NCBI GenBank assembly: GCA_964370735.1
Contig: CAYJLC010000001.1
Span: 62,001-126,000, forward strand
Direction: 5' to 3'
DNA length: 64,000 nucleotides
Source: CAYJLC01 sp964370735
Lineage (GTDB): Bacteria > Bacillota > Clostridia > Oscillospirales > Butyricicoccaceae
Notes under the pieces: generated by a model
What the model was told of the DNA's origin: nothing
Database searches by the model: none
What the model saw: the letters and a program-made list of their open reading frames with translations, nothing else
Made by a program: the position numbers and the translations under genes
Part shown: piece after piece, positions 54,619 to 63,416 of the stretch
Layout of the letters: every line of letters starts with the position of its first letter
Numbering within the stretch: position 1 is the stretch's first letter

Positions 54619-55007
54619 TTTGTACTATCTTGCTCTAAAATATTTTCAATAAGCTCTATACAATCGCATATAAACTCCATGCAAATACATTCTTTTGTAT
54701 GGGTTTCATCTACTTTCAAAAGCAAATCTGCACAGTTAATATTTTTATGCTTTTCCTCAAAAGCAGCAATAAAGCTCAAAATCTCGGTTTTTGGTCGTTT
54801 AAGCATACCCAAAACCATAAGACCACCTGAAATAGCACCACAAACCGAGCCTATTCTCATTCCTCCACCGAAATTAAAACCTAAACTGTAAGCAGTTTCG
54901 TGGTCTACATCGTGAAGGTCTGAAAAGGCTATAAAAACAGCTTGTGTACAATTATAATGTCTACTTTTATCATTTCGCAAATTAATAGCAATTTGTTTTC
55001 TGTCCAT
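54615..55007 (-). CDS. C_GCAxxG_C_C family protein
   Basis: 130 residues. It has the conserved NCTQAV, GFNFGGGMRIGSVCGAISGGLMVLG and C-terminal paired cysteines (NCADLL, CICMEFICDCIELIE) of this small family of redox or metal-binding proteins. It begins seven bases after the thrS stop without an obvious ribosome binding site, so it is probably co-translated with thrS by re-initiation. Tail-to-tail overlap with the preceding gene. Exact role unknown. Confidence 0.82.
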   Translation of the reverse strand: MDRKQIAINLRNDKSRHYNCTQAVFIAFSDLHDVDHETAYSLGFNFGGGMRIGSVCGAISGGLMVLGMLKRPKTEILSFIAAFEEKHKNINCADLLLKVDETHTKECICMEFICDCIELIENILEQDSTN

Positions 55008-55014
55008 AATAAAG

Positions 55015-56940
55015 TTACATTTCAGATGTTAGCTTCGCTATAAATTCGTCTAGGCTTAAAACTGTTGTTTCGCCTGTCGCTCTATCTCTTACCGATAATG
55101 TGTTTTCTTCGGCTTCTTTATCGCCTAAAATTAACATATATGGAACTTTCTCAAGCTGAGCCTCACGAATTTTATAGCCAGTTTTTTCACTTCTTGTATC
55201 AACTTCAACACGAATTCCGTTCGCTTCTAGTTTTTTCTTAACATCATAAGAATAGTCAAGAGTTCTGTCAGTTACAGGAAGAATTCTAACTTGCTCTGGC
55301 GCCATCCAAACAGGCAGTGCACCAGCATATTTTTCTAAAAGAAGAGCAAGAGTTCTTTCGTAACAACCTAGAGAAGTTCTGTGGATAATACATGGATTTA
55401 CTTTTGAACCGTCGGCAGAAATATATTCCATACCAAATTTTTCAGCTAAAAGTTCGTCAACTTGAACTGTAATAATTGTGTCTTCTTTTCCGAAAACATT
55501 TTTAATTTGAATATCAAGTTTTGGTCCATAGAAAGCAGCGTCGCCGATACCAACTTTATATTCTAAGCCGATTTCTTCTAAAATTTCAGCCATCATATTT
55601 TGCGAAGATTCCCATTGTTCAGCAGTTCCCTCGTATTTTGATGGATTTTCTGGGTCCCATTGAGAGAAACAGTATGAAACATCTTCGATTAAACCGAGTT
55701 TAGTTAGCATAAACTTTGCAAGCTCAACAGAATTTTTAAATTCTTCTGCAAGTTGCTCTCTTGTACAAATAATATGCCCTTCAGAAATTGTGAACTGACG
55801 AACTCTGATTAAACCATGCATTTCACCAGACGATTCGTTTCTAAATAGAGTAGAAGTTTCGCCTAAACGCATTGGTAAATCACGATATGAACGCATACGA
55901 TTTAAGAAAACTTGGTATTGGAATGGACAAGTCATCGGACGAAGTGCAAAGCATTCTGCGTTTTCGTCATCAGGGTCGCCGATTACAAACATACCGTCAC
56001 GATAGTGGTCCCAGTGACCAGAAATTTTATAAAGGTCAGATTTTGCCATAAGAGGTGTTTTTGTCAGTAAATATCCACGTCTAGCCTCTTCATCTTCAAC
56101 AAAACGTTGCAGAGTTTGGATAGTTTTTGCGCCTTTTGGTAGTAAAATCGGTAAACCTTGACCGATATTGTCGGCAGTTGTGAAATATTCTAGCTCACGA
56201 CCAATTTTATTATGGTCACGTTTTTTTGCTTCTTCTAAAGCTTCTAAATAAGCATTTAGTTCAGCATTTTTAAGGAAAGCAGTACCATAAATACGTTTTA
56301 GCATTTTATTATTGCTATCACCTTTAAGGTATGCACCTGTGATTGAAAGTAGCTTTATAGCCTTTAAATTCGATACAGAGAATAGATGTGGACCTGCACA
56401 TAAATCAACGAAATCGCCCATTTTGTAGAAAGAAATTTCAGCATCTTCAGGAAGATTTTCGATAAGTTCTACTTTGTATGGTTCGTTTAATTCATTCATA
56501 TAAGCGATAGCTTCGCTTCTTGGTAGAACAAATTTCTCAAGTTTCACACCAGATTTAACGATTTTTTTCATTTCAGCAGTGATTTTGTCTAAATCTTCGG
56601 CAGTAAATTGCACTTCGCTATCAAAATCATAGTAATAACCATTGTCGATAGCAGGTCCTACCCAAAGTTTTGTTTCAGGGTATAAGTTTTTAACAGCATT
56701 TGCTAAAACGTGCGATGCTGTATGCCAGAAGATTTTTTTGCCTTCTTCATCGTTAAAAGTTAAGATATTAAGGGCACAATCTTCATTTATTGTTGTAGTT
56801 AGGTCGCAAGGCTCACCGTTTATAGTACAAGCAAGTGCAACTCTTGCTAGACCCTCAGAAATACTTCTTGCAACATCATAAGCAGAAACGCCACTTTCAA
56901 ATTCAAGTACGTTTCCGTCTTTTAAAGTAATTTTAATCAT
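55015..56940 (-). CDS. thrS: Threonyl-tRNA synthetase
   Basis: 641 residues, full length: TGS domain (1-62), editing domain with HTASH near 73, then catalytic class II core with RNESSGEMHGLIRVRQF, and the zinc ligands in MTCPF, EGHIIC and IHRTSLG; the anticodon-binding domain ends the protein. The ATG at 56940 follows AGAGG. A T-box leader with Thr specifier lies upstream, so expression rises when tRNA-Thr is uncharged. It forms an operon with the C_GCAxxG_C_C gene. Confidence 0.98.
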   Translation of the reverse strand: MIKITLKDGNVLEFESGVSAYDVARSISEGLARVALACTINGEPCDLTTTINEDCALNILTFNDEEGKKIFWHTASHVLANAVKNLYPETKLWVGPAIDNGYYYDFDSEVQFTAEDLDKITAEMKKIVKSGVKLEKFVLPRSEAIAYMNELNEPYKVELIENLPEDAEISFYKMGDFVDLCAGPHLFSVSNLKAIKLLSITGAYLKGDSNNKMLKRIYGTAFLKNAELNAYLEALEEAKKRDHNKIGRELEYFTTADNIGQGLPILLPKGAKTIQTLQRFVEDEEARRGYLLTKTPLMAKSDLYKISGHWDHYRDGMFVIGDPDDENAECFALRPMTCPFQYQVFLNRMRSYRDLPMRLGETSTLFRNESSGEMHGLIRVRQFTISEGHIICTREQLAEEFKNSVELAKFMLTKLGLIEDVSYCFSQWDPENPSKYEGTAEQWESSQNMMAEILEEIGLEYKVGIGDAAFYGPKLDIQIKNVFGKEDTIITVQVDELLAEKFGMEYISADGSKVNPCIIHRTSLGCYERTLALLLEKYAGALPVWMAPEQVRILPVTDRTLDYSYDVKKKLEANGIRVEVDTRSEKTGYKIREAQLEKVPYMLILGDKEAEENTLSVRDRATGETTVLSLDEFIAKLTSEM

Positions 56941-56955
56941 TTTTTTCCTCTTTCT

Positions 56956-56970
56956 GTCGGTAGCACCGAC
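56956..56970 (-). promoter_or_regulatory. Hairpin next to the thrS ribosome binding site
   Basis: GTCGGT-AGC-ACCGAC (read on the plus strand) is a perfect 6-bp stem about ten bases upstream of the thrS AGAGG site, unusually GC-rich for this DNA. A second small hairpin, CCAC/GTGG at 57032-57044, lies farther upstream. Both are beyond the T-box terminator, so they could add a further level of control at translation. Confidence 0.4.
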
Positions 56971-57052
56971 GGGTAATTTCGAAATAAATTTATCATAAAT
57001 TTCATCTGAAACATGGAAAAGCTAATAGCGTCCACGTCAGGTGGTTTGGGTA

Positions 57053-57246
57053 TAAAAAAACACCCCTGATATAAAATCAGGGGTGAGAAAATCCCACGGT
57101 TCCACCCTGCTTACAGATATAGTATCTGTCGCTTCGTTAATCTTTAACGCAGACTTACGTTTCTACTTTTCATAGAAAAGCTCAGGAGTGGTCGCAAATT
57201 TCGTGAATAGAAAACTTTCAGCGTGTGTTTTCCTCTCTGAATTCCG
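57053..57246 (-). ncRNA. T-box leader of thrS
   Basis: Read on the minus strand: a stem I base (TCAG-A-GAG with CTC-CTGA) flanks a specifier ACC (57190-57192), a threonine codon followed by the usual A; the T-box sequence AGCAGGGTGGAACCGTGG (57094-57111) holds the tRNA-binding bulge; the terminator ACCCCTGAT with ATCAGGGGT is followed by seven T (to 57054). Uncharged tRNA-Thr would stabilise the antiterminator and let thrS be transcribed. Confidence 0.92.
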
Positions 57247-57286
57247 TATAATTTACTGGTTCCATCATAGCAATATATATGTGGTC

Positions 57287-57315
57287 ATTATACTATATTT
57301 TTATAATAATGTCAA
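57287..57315 (-). promoter_or_regulatory. Consensus promoter of the thrS T-box transcript
   Basis: On the minus strand, TTGACA (complement of 57310-57315), 17 bases, TATAAT (complement of 57287-57292). Transcription would start near 57280, just before the T-box. Confidence 0.92.
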
Positions 57316-57325
57316 GTGAATTTGA

Positions 57326-58453
57326 TTATGAGGCTACTTCTTCTTTTGGCTTGACATCGTTTAAGATTTTTACACAGTGCCAGTCTTCGGTTGTTTGCTT
57401 GTAAACGCCATCGATATCTACGATTGGATATTCGATATCGTGCAACATAATTTGTTTGATAATGCCCATAGTTCCGTCGCTCATCATAACTTTTTTGCCA
57501 ACGAAAGTTTTCGGCATATTTTTTACAAAAACAGTCAAAATTCGTTCGTCTAACCCATTAAAGTTTCTGTTTGCAAACTCATTTATTATTTTAAGTGGGC
57601 TTTCTGCCTCTTTGTATGAGCGTTTAGACACCATCGCATCATACATATCAGAAATGGCAGTGACTTTCGCAAAAGTTGTGATATTTTCACCAGTCAAGCC
57701 GTTTGGATAACCAGAACCATCGGTTTTCTCGTGGTGTTGCATAACTCCTTGCTGAATTCTCTCTGTAAATCCAACATCAGATTGCAAAAATTCATAGCTA
57801 TATACAGGGTGAGATTTCATAATTTCGAATTCTTCAGGAGTAAGTTTTCGTGGAGCGTCTAAAATTTCACTTGGAATTCTAGTTTTTCCTACATCGTGAA
57901 GAAATCCAATTAGGATTAAATCGGAAATTTCCTTTGAATTCATACCAATCCATTTTCCGATATAGCCATTTATAATGCCAACATTTATAGAATGTCGCTC
58001 TAAATATTCATCGATTGGTCTTGGTGAATTTATGCAACTGAAAATATCGGCAGGGTCTACGGTATTCACCTTTGACTCGATTTCTGATTGAATTTTTTGA
58101 GCGTCAGTCCTTTTTACTTTTCTAGAATATTTTAGTTCGAATAAAAATTCGTCGACTTCTTCCTTAATAAGCGTGTAACCTAGGTTTTGTTCAAAATTCA
58201 TTTGGCTGTCGTGTTCAGACAGTTTAGAATTTTTGTCACGCAAATCGTTATATGTAGAAGGAGCAACATATATATTATGTTTATCCGAATTGAAATTTTT
58301 TAGTCTTGAAAGTTTTACAGCGTCGATAATATCGCCTTTTCGCATTAAAACTAACTTACCATTAAAGTTATATATATCGTCTAAAACTTCCATGCCTTCA
58401 TATAGATATTCAAAGGCAATAGGGATTAATTTTAGACTTTCAGTTTTACTCAT
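57326..58453 (-). CDS. HD-GYP domain c-di-GMP phosphodiesterase
   Basis: 375 residues. The N-terminal 145 residues are without a clear family. The HD-GYP domain follows: HDVGKTRIP near 185 and HHEKTDGSGYPNGLTG near 238 carry the metal ligands and the GYP triad. There is no membrane segment, so it is cytoplasmic. GGAGGA precedes the ATG, 14 bases after the PilZ gene, so the two form an operon. It probably hydrolyses c-di-GMP to GMP; the N-terminal part may sense an unknown signal. Confidence 0.9.
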   Translation of the reverse strand: MSKTESLKLIPIAFEYLYEGMEVLDDIYNFNGKLVLMRKGDIIDAVKLSRLKNFNSDKHNIYVAPSTYNDLRDKNSKLSEHDSQMNFEQNLGYTLIKEEVDEFLFELKYSRKVKRTDAQKIQSEIESKVNTVDPADIFSCINSPRPIDEYLERHSINVGIINGYIGKWIGMNSKEISDLILIGFLHDVGKTRIPSEILDAPRKLTPEEFEIMKSHPVYSYEFLQSDVGFTERIQQGVMQHHEKTDGSGYPNGLTGENITTFAKVTAISDMYDAMVSKRSYKEAESPLKIINEFANRNFNGLDERILTVFVKNMPKTFVGKKVMMSDGTMGIIKQIMLHDIEYPIVDIDGVYKQTTEDWHCVKILNDVKPKEEVAS

Positions 58454-58467
58454 AAGTCCTCCAATAA

Positions 58468-59025
58468 TTAAATAAATCTACAACCATATTCATTGATGTC
58501 TTGTTCATGTTCGCGAAGTCTAACAACAAAGCATTTCATTTTTGTAATAGTGTCACGCATGCTAATCTCTAACCTAAAAGTCATATTTAGGTCAAAGCAT
58601 GGACGTTTACATCTGACTAAAACGCCAGTTTCACTGATATTTAATACTTCGCAATCTAAAATTTGTCTAAGGTCAACTTCTTGGTTGTCAATGATTACTG
58701 TTTTGATTTGACCGAAAGCGTTTAGATCATAGCGTTTTGCAACGCGTTCTTCCTTTTCGTTGCCATTAAATAATGCGATAGAAATTTCATCGTGATTTCT
58801 GCCATTTCTAAAATTACCATCAAATTGAGCAACGCCTACGTCAGTTATAATTCTAACTTTACATTTATTAAATTGTTTAACACGATTTATGTAAATTATT
58901 TGGCTACGATTGTCATAGTCAAGAATTTTACCATCATAAATTTCTTCTAAAGTATCCGAATTAATAATCTTTACACGACTTCCCTTGTAATTATAATACG
59001 GATTTACGTCTTTGGATATAAACAT
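58468..59025 (-). CDS. PilZ domain c-di-GMP effector (YcgR-like)
   Basis: 185 residues. A YcgR-type N-terminal part (about 1-85) leads to the PilZ domain with the RxxxR motif RVAKR near 92 and the (D/N)xSxxG motif NISETG near 129, the two c-di-GMP contacts. AAAGGTGG precedes the ATG. It lies upstream of the HD-GYP gene. YcgR proteins act on flagellar or secretion machines; no such genes are here, so the target is unknown. Confidence 0.9.
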   Translation of the reverse strand: MFISKDVNPYYNYKGSRVKIINSDTLEEIYDGKILDYDNRSQIIYINRVKQFNKCKVRIITDVGVAQFDGNFRNGRNHDEISIALFNGNEKEERVAKRYDLNAFGQIKTVIIDNQEVDLRQILDCEVLNISETGVLVRCKRPCFDLNMTFRLEISMRDTITKMKCFVVRLREHEQDINEYGCRFI

Positions 59026-59056
59026 AAAAATCCACCTTTAACTTTATTCTAATAAT

Positions 59057-59085
59057 ATTATAGCATAAGGAAATCACATTTTCAA
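59057..59085 (-). promoter_or_regulatory. Promoter of the PilZ-HD-GYP operon
   Basis: On the minus strand, TTGAAA (complement of 59080-59085), 17 bases, TATAAT (complement of 59057-59062). The middle of the divergent gap (59090-59240) is AT-rich and shows no structure I could recognise. Confidence 0.8.
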
Positions 59086-59241
59086 CAATTTATACTTTGT
59101 TCTGTAAAATATTTACAAAAAATTAACTAACTGACTAGAAAAGTAACGTAAGTATTTATTGCTAAATAAACAAAAATTAGAAAAAATATAACTAAACTGT
59201 AAAAAGGTTACACGAAACTAATAAATATGAACACAATTGAC

Positions 59242-59270
59242 TTGAATTAGATTTAAAATTCTGTTATAAT
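59242..59270 (+). promoter_or_regulatory. Promoter of the diguanylate cyclase
   Basis: TTGAAT (59242-59247), 17 bases, TATAAT (59265-59270), 33 bases before the ATG at 59303; a TG precedes the -10 at the expected extended position. Confidence 0.75.
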
Positions 59271-59302
59271 TATTATGACTAACTTTGTAAAGGACTTTAA
59301 AG

Positions 59303-60892
59303 ATGGCAGTAGAAACTTTAATAATAATTTTTAATTTATTGTTTTGCACCTATAACTTGTTCTATATTACCTTAATAAATCGTATTTTTCGTGTTAAAAA
59401 TAGTAAAATAAAGACAGTTTTATATGCACTAATCATAGGTACTAGTGGGAGCAGTATGCTTGTACTCTTTGGGAGTATGTCTGCACTTGGGTACTTCATA
59501 ATGTTTTTGGTATATTTAATGGCACTTTTAGCGTATTTTAAAGGTAAAGATATATTCATGCGAATAGCATGTGTGCTGACAATAAATATTCATATAATGT
59601 CTTTAAGAGCGATTATTTCGGCAATTGCTTCAATAATAACAGGGCAAACAATATATGAACTTTCTATGTATGGAAAAACTTTTTGGGGAATACTAATCGC
59701 GACTGCGATGGCTTCCTTAGTTATTGCATACCTATTTATACTTACACCACAGAAATTTTGGGATATATTATCCAAAAAAACGCCATATACTTATGCCTAT
59801 GTAGCAATAACTGCACTTGGGAATATTTACATGATTTTAAACGGATTTATTTATATTCAAGAGATAGACTATGGCTGGCTTGCGTATCATCAAATTTTAG
59901 CGGCATCAACATGGCTTTCGGCGATGTATGTTGCACTCATTATGCTTGCAGGCGTGAGCTTTTTAAGAAAATCAAAAGATGAAATTGAAAAAGACAGAAT
60001 TTATAAAAAAATAGTAGAAAATCGCTCGCTTATGGTACTCGAAGTGAATTGTTCGAAAGATTCAATAGTACAAATTTTAAAACTAGGTGAATACGAAAAA
60101 GCGCCAGAAAAAAGTTACAGCGAATATTCAAAAGACTACCTTAAAGAAAATATCTATGAAGATGACTATGAAATTGCACAATATGGCGAAAGTATTGGAA
60201 ACTTCATTCAATCATACAATAGGGGAGAAAAGGAACTTAACTACACATATCGTATGATGATAGATGATGAAGCTAGATGGATTCGCTCGCACACTACAAT
60301 AACAAAAGACGAAAATAATGGTGATATATTAGCAATAATCACAATTATTGACGACATTCATGACAGAAAAATTGAAGAAGATAAACTGAAAATTGAAGCA
60401 ACAAAAGATTCGCTTACTGGCATTTCAAATAAAAAAGAAACTGAAAATCAAATAGAAAAACACCTAAAAGAACACGAATATGGAGTTTTATTTATGATTG
60501 ATATCGATAATTTTAAAGGAATTAACGATAATTTTGGACACGCCTATGGTGATGCAGTTATTTGCGAAATCAGTGACATTGTCACGCATATATTCAGACC
60601 TAGTGACGTTGTTGGTCGAATCGGTGGCGATGAATTTATGGCTTTTATGAAATTTAGAGCTAGTGAAGAGCAAATTATAAAGAAAGCCGAGGCTATTTGC
60701 GATAAAATCAGAAAAGAGTATAGGGTTGGCGATGTTGCTGTTAAAATTTCTAGCAGTGTAGGCGTAGCAGTTGTTACAGAAGAATATAACACGTTTAACA
60801 AATTATATCTACTTGCAGATTTAGCAATGTATCATTGTAAAATGAAAAGCAAAGATGGATTTGAAATTGCAAAAATGGAAGAAGTCGAGTAA
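59303..60892 (+). CDS. Membrane PAS-GGDEF diguanylate cyclase
   Basis: 529 residues. About seven helices fill residues 3-225, then a PAS-like domain (about 240-355) and a GGDEF domain (about 365-525). The active-site GGDEF lies at about 441-445 (RIGGDEFMAF), and the inhibitory RxxD (RPSD) stands exactly five residues before, so the enzyme should be active and product-inhibited. It makes c-di-GMP at the membrane. It is divergent from the PilZ-HD-GYP operon. Its ribosome binding site AAAGGA is weak, which suggests low levels. Confidence 0.93.
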   Translation: MAVETLIIIFNLLFCTYNLFYITLINRIFRVKNSKIKTVLYALIIGTSGSSMLVLFGSMSALGYFIMFLVYLMALLAYFKGKDIFMRIACVLTINIHIMSLRAIISAIASIITGQTIYELSMYGKTFWGILIATAMASLVIAYLFILTPQKFWDILSKKTPYTYAYVAITALGNIYMILNGFIYIQEIDYGWLAYHQILAASTWLSAMYVALIMLAGVSFLRKSKDEIEKDRIYKKIVENRSLMVLEVNCSKDSIVQILKLGEYEKAPEKSYSEYSKDYLKENIYEDDYEIAQYGESIGNFIQSYNRGEKELNYTYRMMIDDEARWIRSHTTITKDENNGDILAIITIIDDIHDRKIEEDKLKIEATKDSLTGISNKKETENQIEKHLKEHEYGVLFMIDIDNFKGINDNFGHAYGDAVICEISDIVTHIFRPSDVVGRIGGDEFMAFMKFRASEEQIIKKAEAICDKIRKEYRVGDVAVKISSSVGVAVVTEEYNTFNKLYLLADLAMYHCKMKSKDGFEIAKMEEVE

Positions 60893-60896
60893 TTTT

Positions 60897-60938
60897 AGCT
60901 ATAATTTATGCGAAAGTGTAGATTATAGCTTTTTGTTG
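60897..60938 (+). terminator. Terminator of the diguanylate cyclase
   Basis: AGCTATAAT (60897-60905) with ATTATAGCT (60922-60930), extended by wobble pairs to a GAAA loop, then five T. It begins four bases after the stop codon. Confidence 0.82.
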
Positions 60939-60950
60939 TTTAAAAGTCAG

Positions 60951-60979
60951 TTGAAAAATTGAAAAAAATATGTTAAAAT
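60951..60979 (+). promoter_or_regulatory. Promoter of the molybdenum-cofactor operon
   Basis: TTGAAA (60951-60956), 17 bases, TAAAAT (60974-60979), with AGGAGG just before the moaC start at 61023. The leader is too short for a Moco riboswitch. Confidence 0.72.
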
Positions 60980-61022
60980 GAAAATGAACAAGTAAAGAAT
61001 ATGCTTTATTTCAGGAGGAAAA

Positions 61023-61502
61023 ATGAGTTTTACACATTTTGATGATAAAGGAAATGCGGTTATGGTCGACGTTTCAAACAAAGAAATAACGAAACGAATA
61101 GCAGTTGCAAAAGGCGAAATTTTAGTAAATAGTGAGATAATTCACAATATTTTAAGTGGAAATATAAAAAAAGGCGATGTGCTTTCTGTGGCTCGAATAG
61201 CAGGTATTATGGCTGTGAAAAATACATCGAGTACTATACCTATGTGTCATCCGTTGCTTATTTCAAAATGCTCTGTTGATTTTGAAATTTGTGAAGAAAA
61301 ATCGTCAATAGAGGCGACTTGTACTGTGAAAATCGAAGGTAAAACAGGTGTAGAAATGGAGGCTTTAAACGGGGTTTCTGTGGCACTTTTAACAATTTAT
61401 GATATGTGCAAGGCTGTTTCGAAAGAAATGTCCATACAAAATATAAGATTATGCGAAAAATCCGGTGGAAAAAGTGGAGAATATAAACGAGAAGAAGTGT
61501 AA
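61023..61502 (+). CDS. moaC: Cyclic pyranopterin monophosphate synthase MoaC
   Basis: 159 residues, normal length. MoaC makes cyclic pyranopterin monophosphate from the MoaA product. Conserved stretches: IPMCHPLLISKC near 80, KTGVEMEALNGVSVALLTIYDMCKA near 105-130, and KSGGKSG near the end. AGGAGG precedes the ATG. First gene of a four-gene Moco operon; the next begins two bases after its stop. Confidence 0.97.
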   Translation: MSFTHFDDKGNAVMVDVSNKEITKRIAVAKGEILVNSEIIHNILSGNIKKGDVLSVARIAGIMAVKNTSSTIPMCHPLLISKCSVDFEICEEKSSIEATCTVKIEGKTGVEMEALNGVSVALLTIYDMCKAVSKEMSIQNIRLCEKSGGKSGEYKREEV

Positions 61503-61504
61503 AA

Positions 61505-62458
61505 ATGTTAGATAAATATAACAGAAACATAGATTATGTGCGACTTTCAGTGATAGATAGTTGTAATTTTAATTGTAAATATTGCAGACCAAGTGGAGAT
61601 GAAATTGAAAACTCCAAAAATCAGTTAAGCGATGAAGAAATATTAAATATAATTGAAAATTTAGCGAAAATCGGCATAAAAAAAGTGAAAATCACAGGCG
61701 GAGAGCCATTATTGCGGCAAAATTTGATGAATTTGATAAGGGAAATAAAGAAAATCAACGGAATTTCGCAAGTTACATTGACAACGAATGGTCTGCTTTT
61801 AGATAAATTTGCAAATGAACTTTTAAAGATTGGTATTGATGGCGTAAATATTAGCTTGGATAGTATAAATCACGCAAAATTCTACGAAATCTCAGGCGTA
61901 AATAAATGCGAAAAAGTGCTAGAAAACATAAAAAACGCACAAGAAATGGGCATTAAAAATATAAAAATTAATTGCGTTTTATTAGACGAAAGTTATGATT
62001 ACATTGGATTAATTAAATGGTCACACCAGCAGAAAATTGACATTAAATTTATCGAACTTATGCCAATAGGTTTGGGCAAAGAAATGTCTGGAATAAGTTT
62101 AGAAAAGTTTCAAAATATGCTTAAAACAAATTTTGGAACACTAGAAAAGTTTGAAAATAATAAAAACAATGGACCTGCGGATTTTTACAAGATTAAAGAC
62201 TTAGATTGCAATATTGGGCTTATTGCAGCGGTTTCTAATAAATTTTGCGAAAATTGCAATAAAATCCGTATAACTTCTGACGGAAAGCTTAAAACCTGTC
62301 TGCATTTTAGCTCTGAAGTAGACCTTAAGCAGTATATTTTTGAAGAAAGCTTGATTGAAGTGCTGAAAAATATTATTTATGAAAAGAAATTTGAGCACAA
62401 TTTTTTGGATGAAAATTCAAATGGTGAGGTTAAATTTATGTATCAAATAGGTGGATAA
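61505..62458 (+). CDS. moaA: GTP 3',8-cyclase MoaA
   Basis: 317 residues. A radical SAM cluster at Cys20/24/27 (SCNFNCKYC), the GGEPLLR motif near 73, and the C-terminal cluster cysteines in FCENCNKIR and KTC give two 4Fe-4S clusters. The protein ends in Gly-Gly (QIGG), needed for activity. It converts GTP to 3',8-cyclo-7,8-dihydro-GTP, the substrate of MoaC. Confidence 0.97.
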   Translation: MLDKYNRNIDYVRLSVIDSCNFNCKYCRPSGDEIENSKNQLSDEEILNIIENLAKIGIKKVKITGGEPLLRQNLMNLIREIKKINGISQVTLTTNGLLLDKFANELLKIGIDGVNISLDSINHAKFYEISGVNKCEKVLENIKNAQEMGIKNIKINCVLLDESYDYIGLIKWSHQQKIDIKFIELMPIGLGKEMSGISLEKFQNMLKTNFGTLEKFENNKNNGPADFYKIKDLDCNIGLIAAVSNKFCENCNKIRITSDGKLKTCLHFSSEVDLKQYIFEESLIEVLKNIIYEKKFEHNFLDENSNGEVKFMYQIGG

Positions 62459-62459
62459 A

Positions 62460-62891
62460 ATGGGAAAAGTTATAGCAGTTTGTATAAGTGAAAACAAGGG
62501 AACACAGAAGAAAAACGTCGGTTTTGCGAACTTTATTGAAGATTTTGGGATTGAAAACGATGCTCATGCTGGAAAGTGGCATAGGCAGGTGAGCTTGATT
62601 TCACATGAAAAAATTATAGCGTTTAACGAGCGTGGAGCAGACGTTTTTGACGGTGCTTTTGGAGAAAATTTGATTGTTTCAGGCATAGATTTTCGAAATT
62701 TACCTGTCGGAACGAAACTCAAGTGTGAGAATGTTGTGATGGAAATCACCCAAATAGGCAAAGAATGTCATAGTCACTGCCAAATATATTACAAAGTTGG
62801 CGAATGCATTATGCCAACTGAAGGTGTTTTTGCGCGAGTTTTGGTAGGTGGAGTGATTAAAATCGGAGATATTATGGAGATTTTGGAGTAA
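62460..62891 (+). CDS. MOSC domain protein
   Basis: 143 residues from the ATG at 62460, with AGGTGG five bases before; the GTG at 62451 is inside that site. It shows the MOSC core: DFGIENDAHAGKWHRQVSLIS near 30-50, GAFGENLIVSGID near 65-77, and QIGKECHSHC near 100 with the conserved cysteine. MOSC proteins move or sulfurate the molybdenum cofactor. Small single-domain members like this often sit between moaC and mogA in anaerobes. Confidence 0.9.
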   Translation: MGKVIAVCISENKGTQKKNVGFANFIEDFGIENDAHAGKWHRQVSLISHEKIIAFNERGADVFDGAFGENLIVSGIDFRNLPVGTKLKCENVVMEITQIGKECHSHCQIYYKVGECIMPTEGVFARVLVGGVIKIGDIMEILE

Positions 62892-62895
62892 AAAT

Positions 62896-63393
62896 ATGAG
62901 ATTAGCAGTAATAACAGCAAGCGACAAGGGTTTTTGTGGTGAAAGAGAAGATATTTCTGGTAAACTAGTGAGCGAAATTGCAGAAAAGTTCGGATTTAAG
63001 ACAGTTTATTATGAAATACTGCCTGATGATAGGCAAAAACTTGCAGATAGTATGAAAAAAATCTGCGATAATAAAACGGCAGACTTAATTTTGACAACTG
63101 GTGGCACAGGATTTTCGATGAGAGATGTGACGCCAGAGGCGACGAAAGATGTTATTACGCGTGAAGTGCCTGGGATTTCGGAGGCTATGCGATTTAATAG
63201 TCTGAAAATCACGAAAAGAGCGATGCTTTCGCGTGGAATTGCAGGAATTTGCAACAAAACACTTATTATAAATTTACCGGGAAGCCCGAAGGCAGTTTCT
63301 GAAAATCTTGAATTTATTATTGAGGAACTTGTACATGGAATTGAAATTCTAAAAGGTGACGCTGATGAATGTGGAACAAATAAAAAAATGTGA
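62896..63393 (+). CDS. mogA: MogA/MoaB-type molybdopterin adenylyltransferase
   Basis: 165 residues. Conserved TTGGTGFSMRDVTPEAT near 70-86, REVPGISEAMR near 95 and NLPGSPKAVSENL near 130. The enzyme adenylates molybdopterin ready for metal insertion. No moeA, moaD/moaE or molybdate importer is in the window, so the rest of the pathway must lie elsewhere. Its stop codon lies inside the terminator hairpin. Confidence 0.94.
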   Translation: MRLAVITASDKGFCGEREDISGKLVSEIAEKFGFKTVYYEILPDDRQKLADSMKKICDNKTADLILTTGGTGFSMRDVTPEATKDVITREVPGISEAMRFNSLKITKRAMLSRGIAGICNKTLIINLPGSPKAVSENLEFIIEELVHGIEILKGDADECGTNKKM

Positions 63394-63416
63394 TGGGTGA
63401 CATCACATTTTTTATT
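63383..63416. terminator. Terminator after mogA, also usable from the minus strand
   Basis: AAAAAATGTGATG (63383-63395) with CATCACATTTTTT (63401-63413) around a five-base loop, with A and T tracts on both sides. The mogA stop codon is within the left arm. Confidence 0.88.

Noticed and set aside
60893..61022. Molybdenum-cofactor riboswitch before moaC
   Set aside because: The leader is only about 37 bases after the promoter, too short for the known aptamer.
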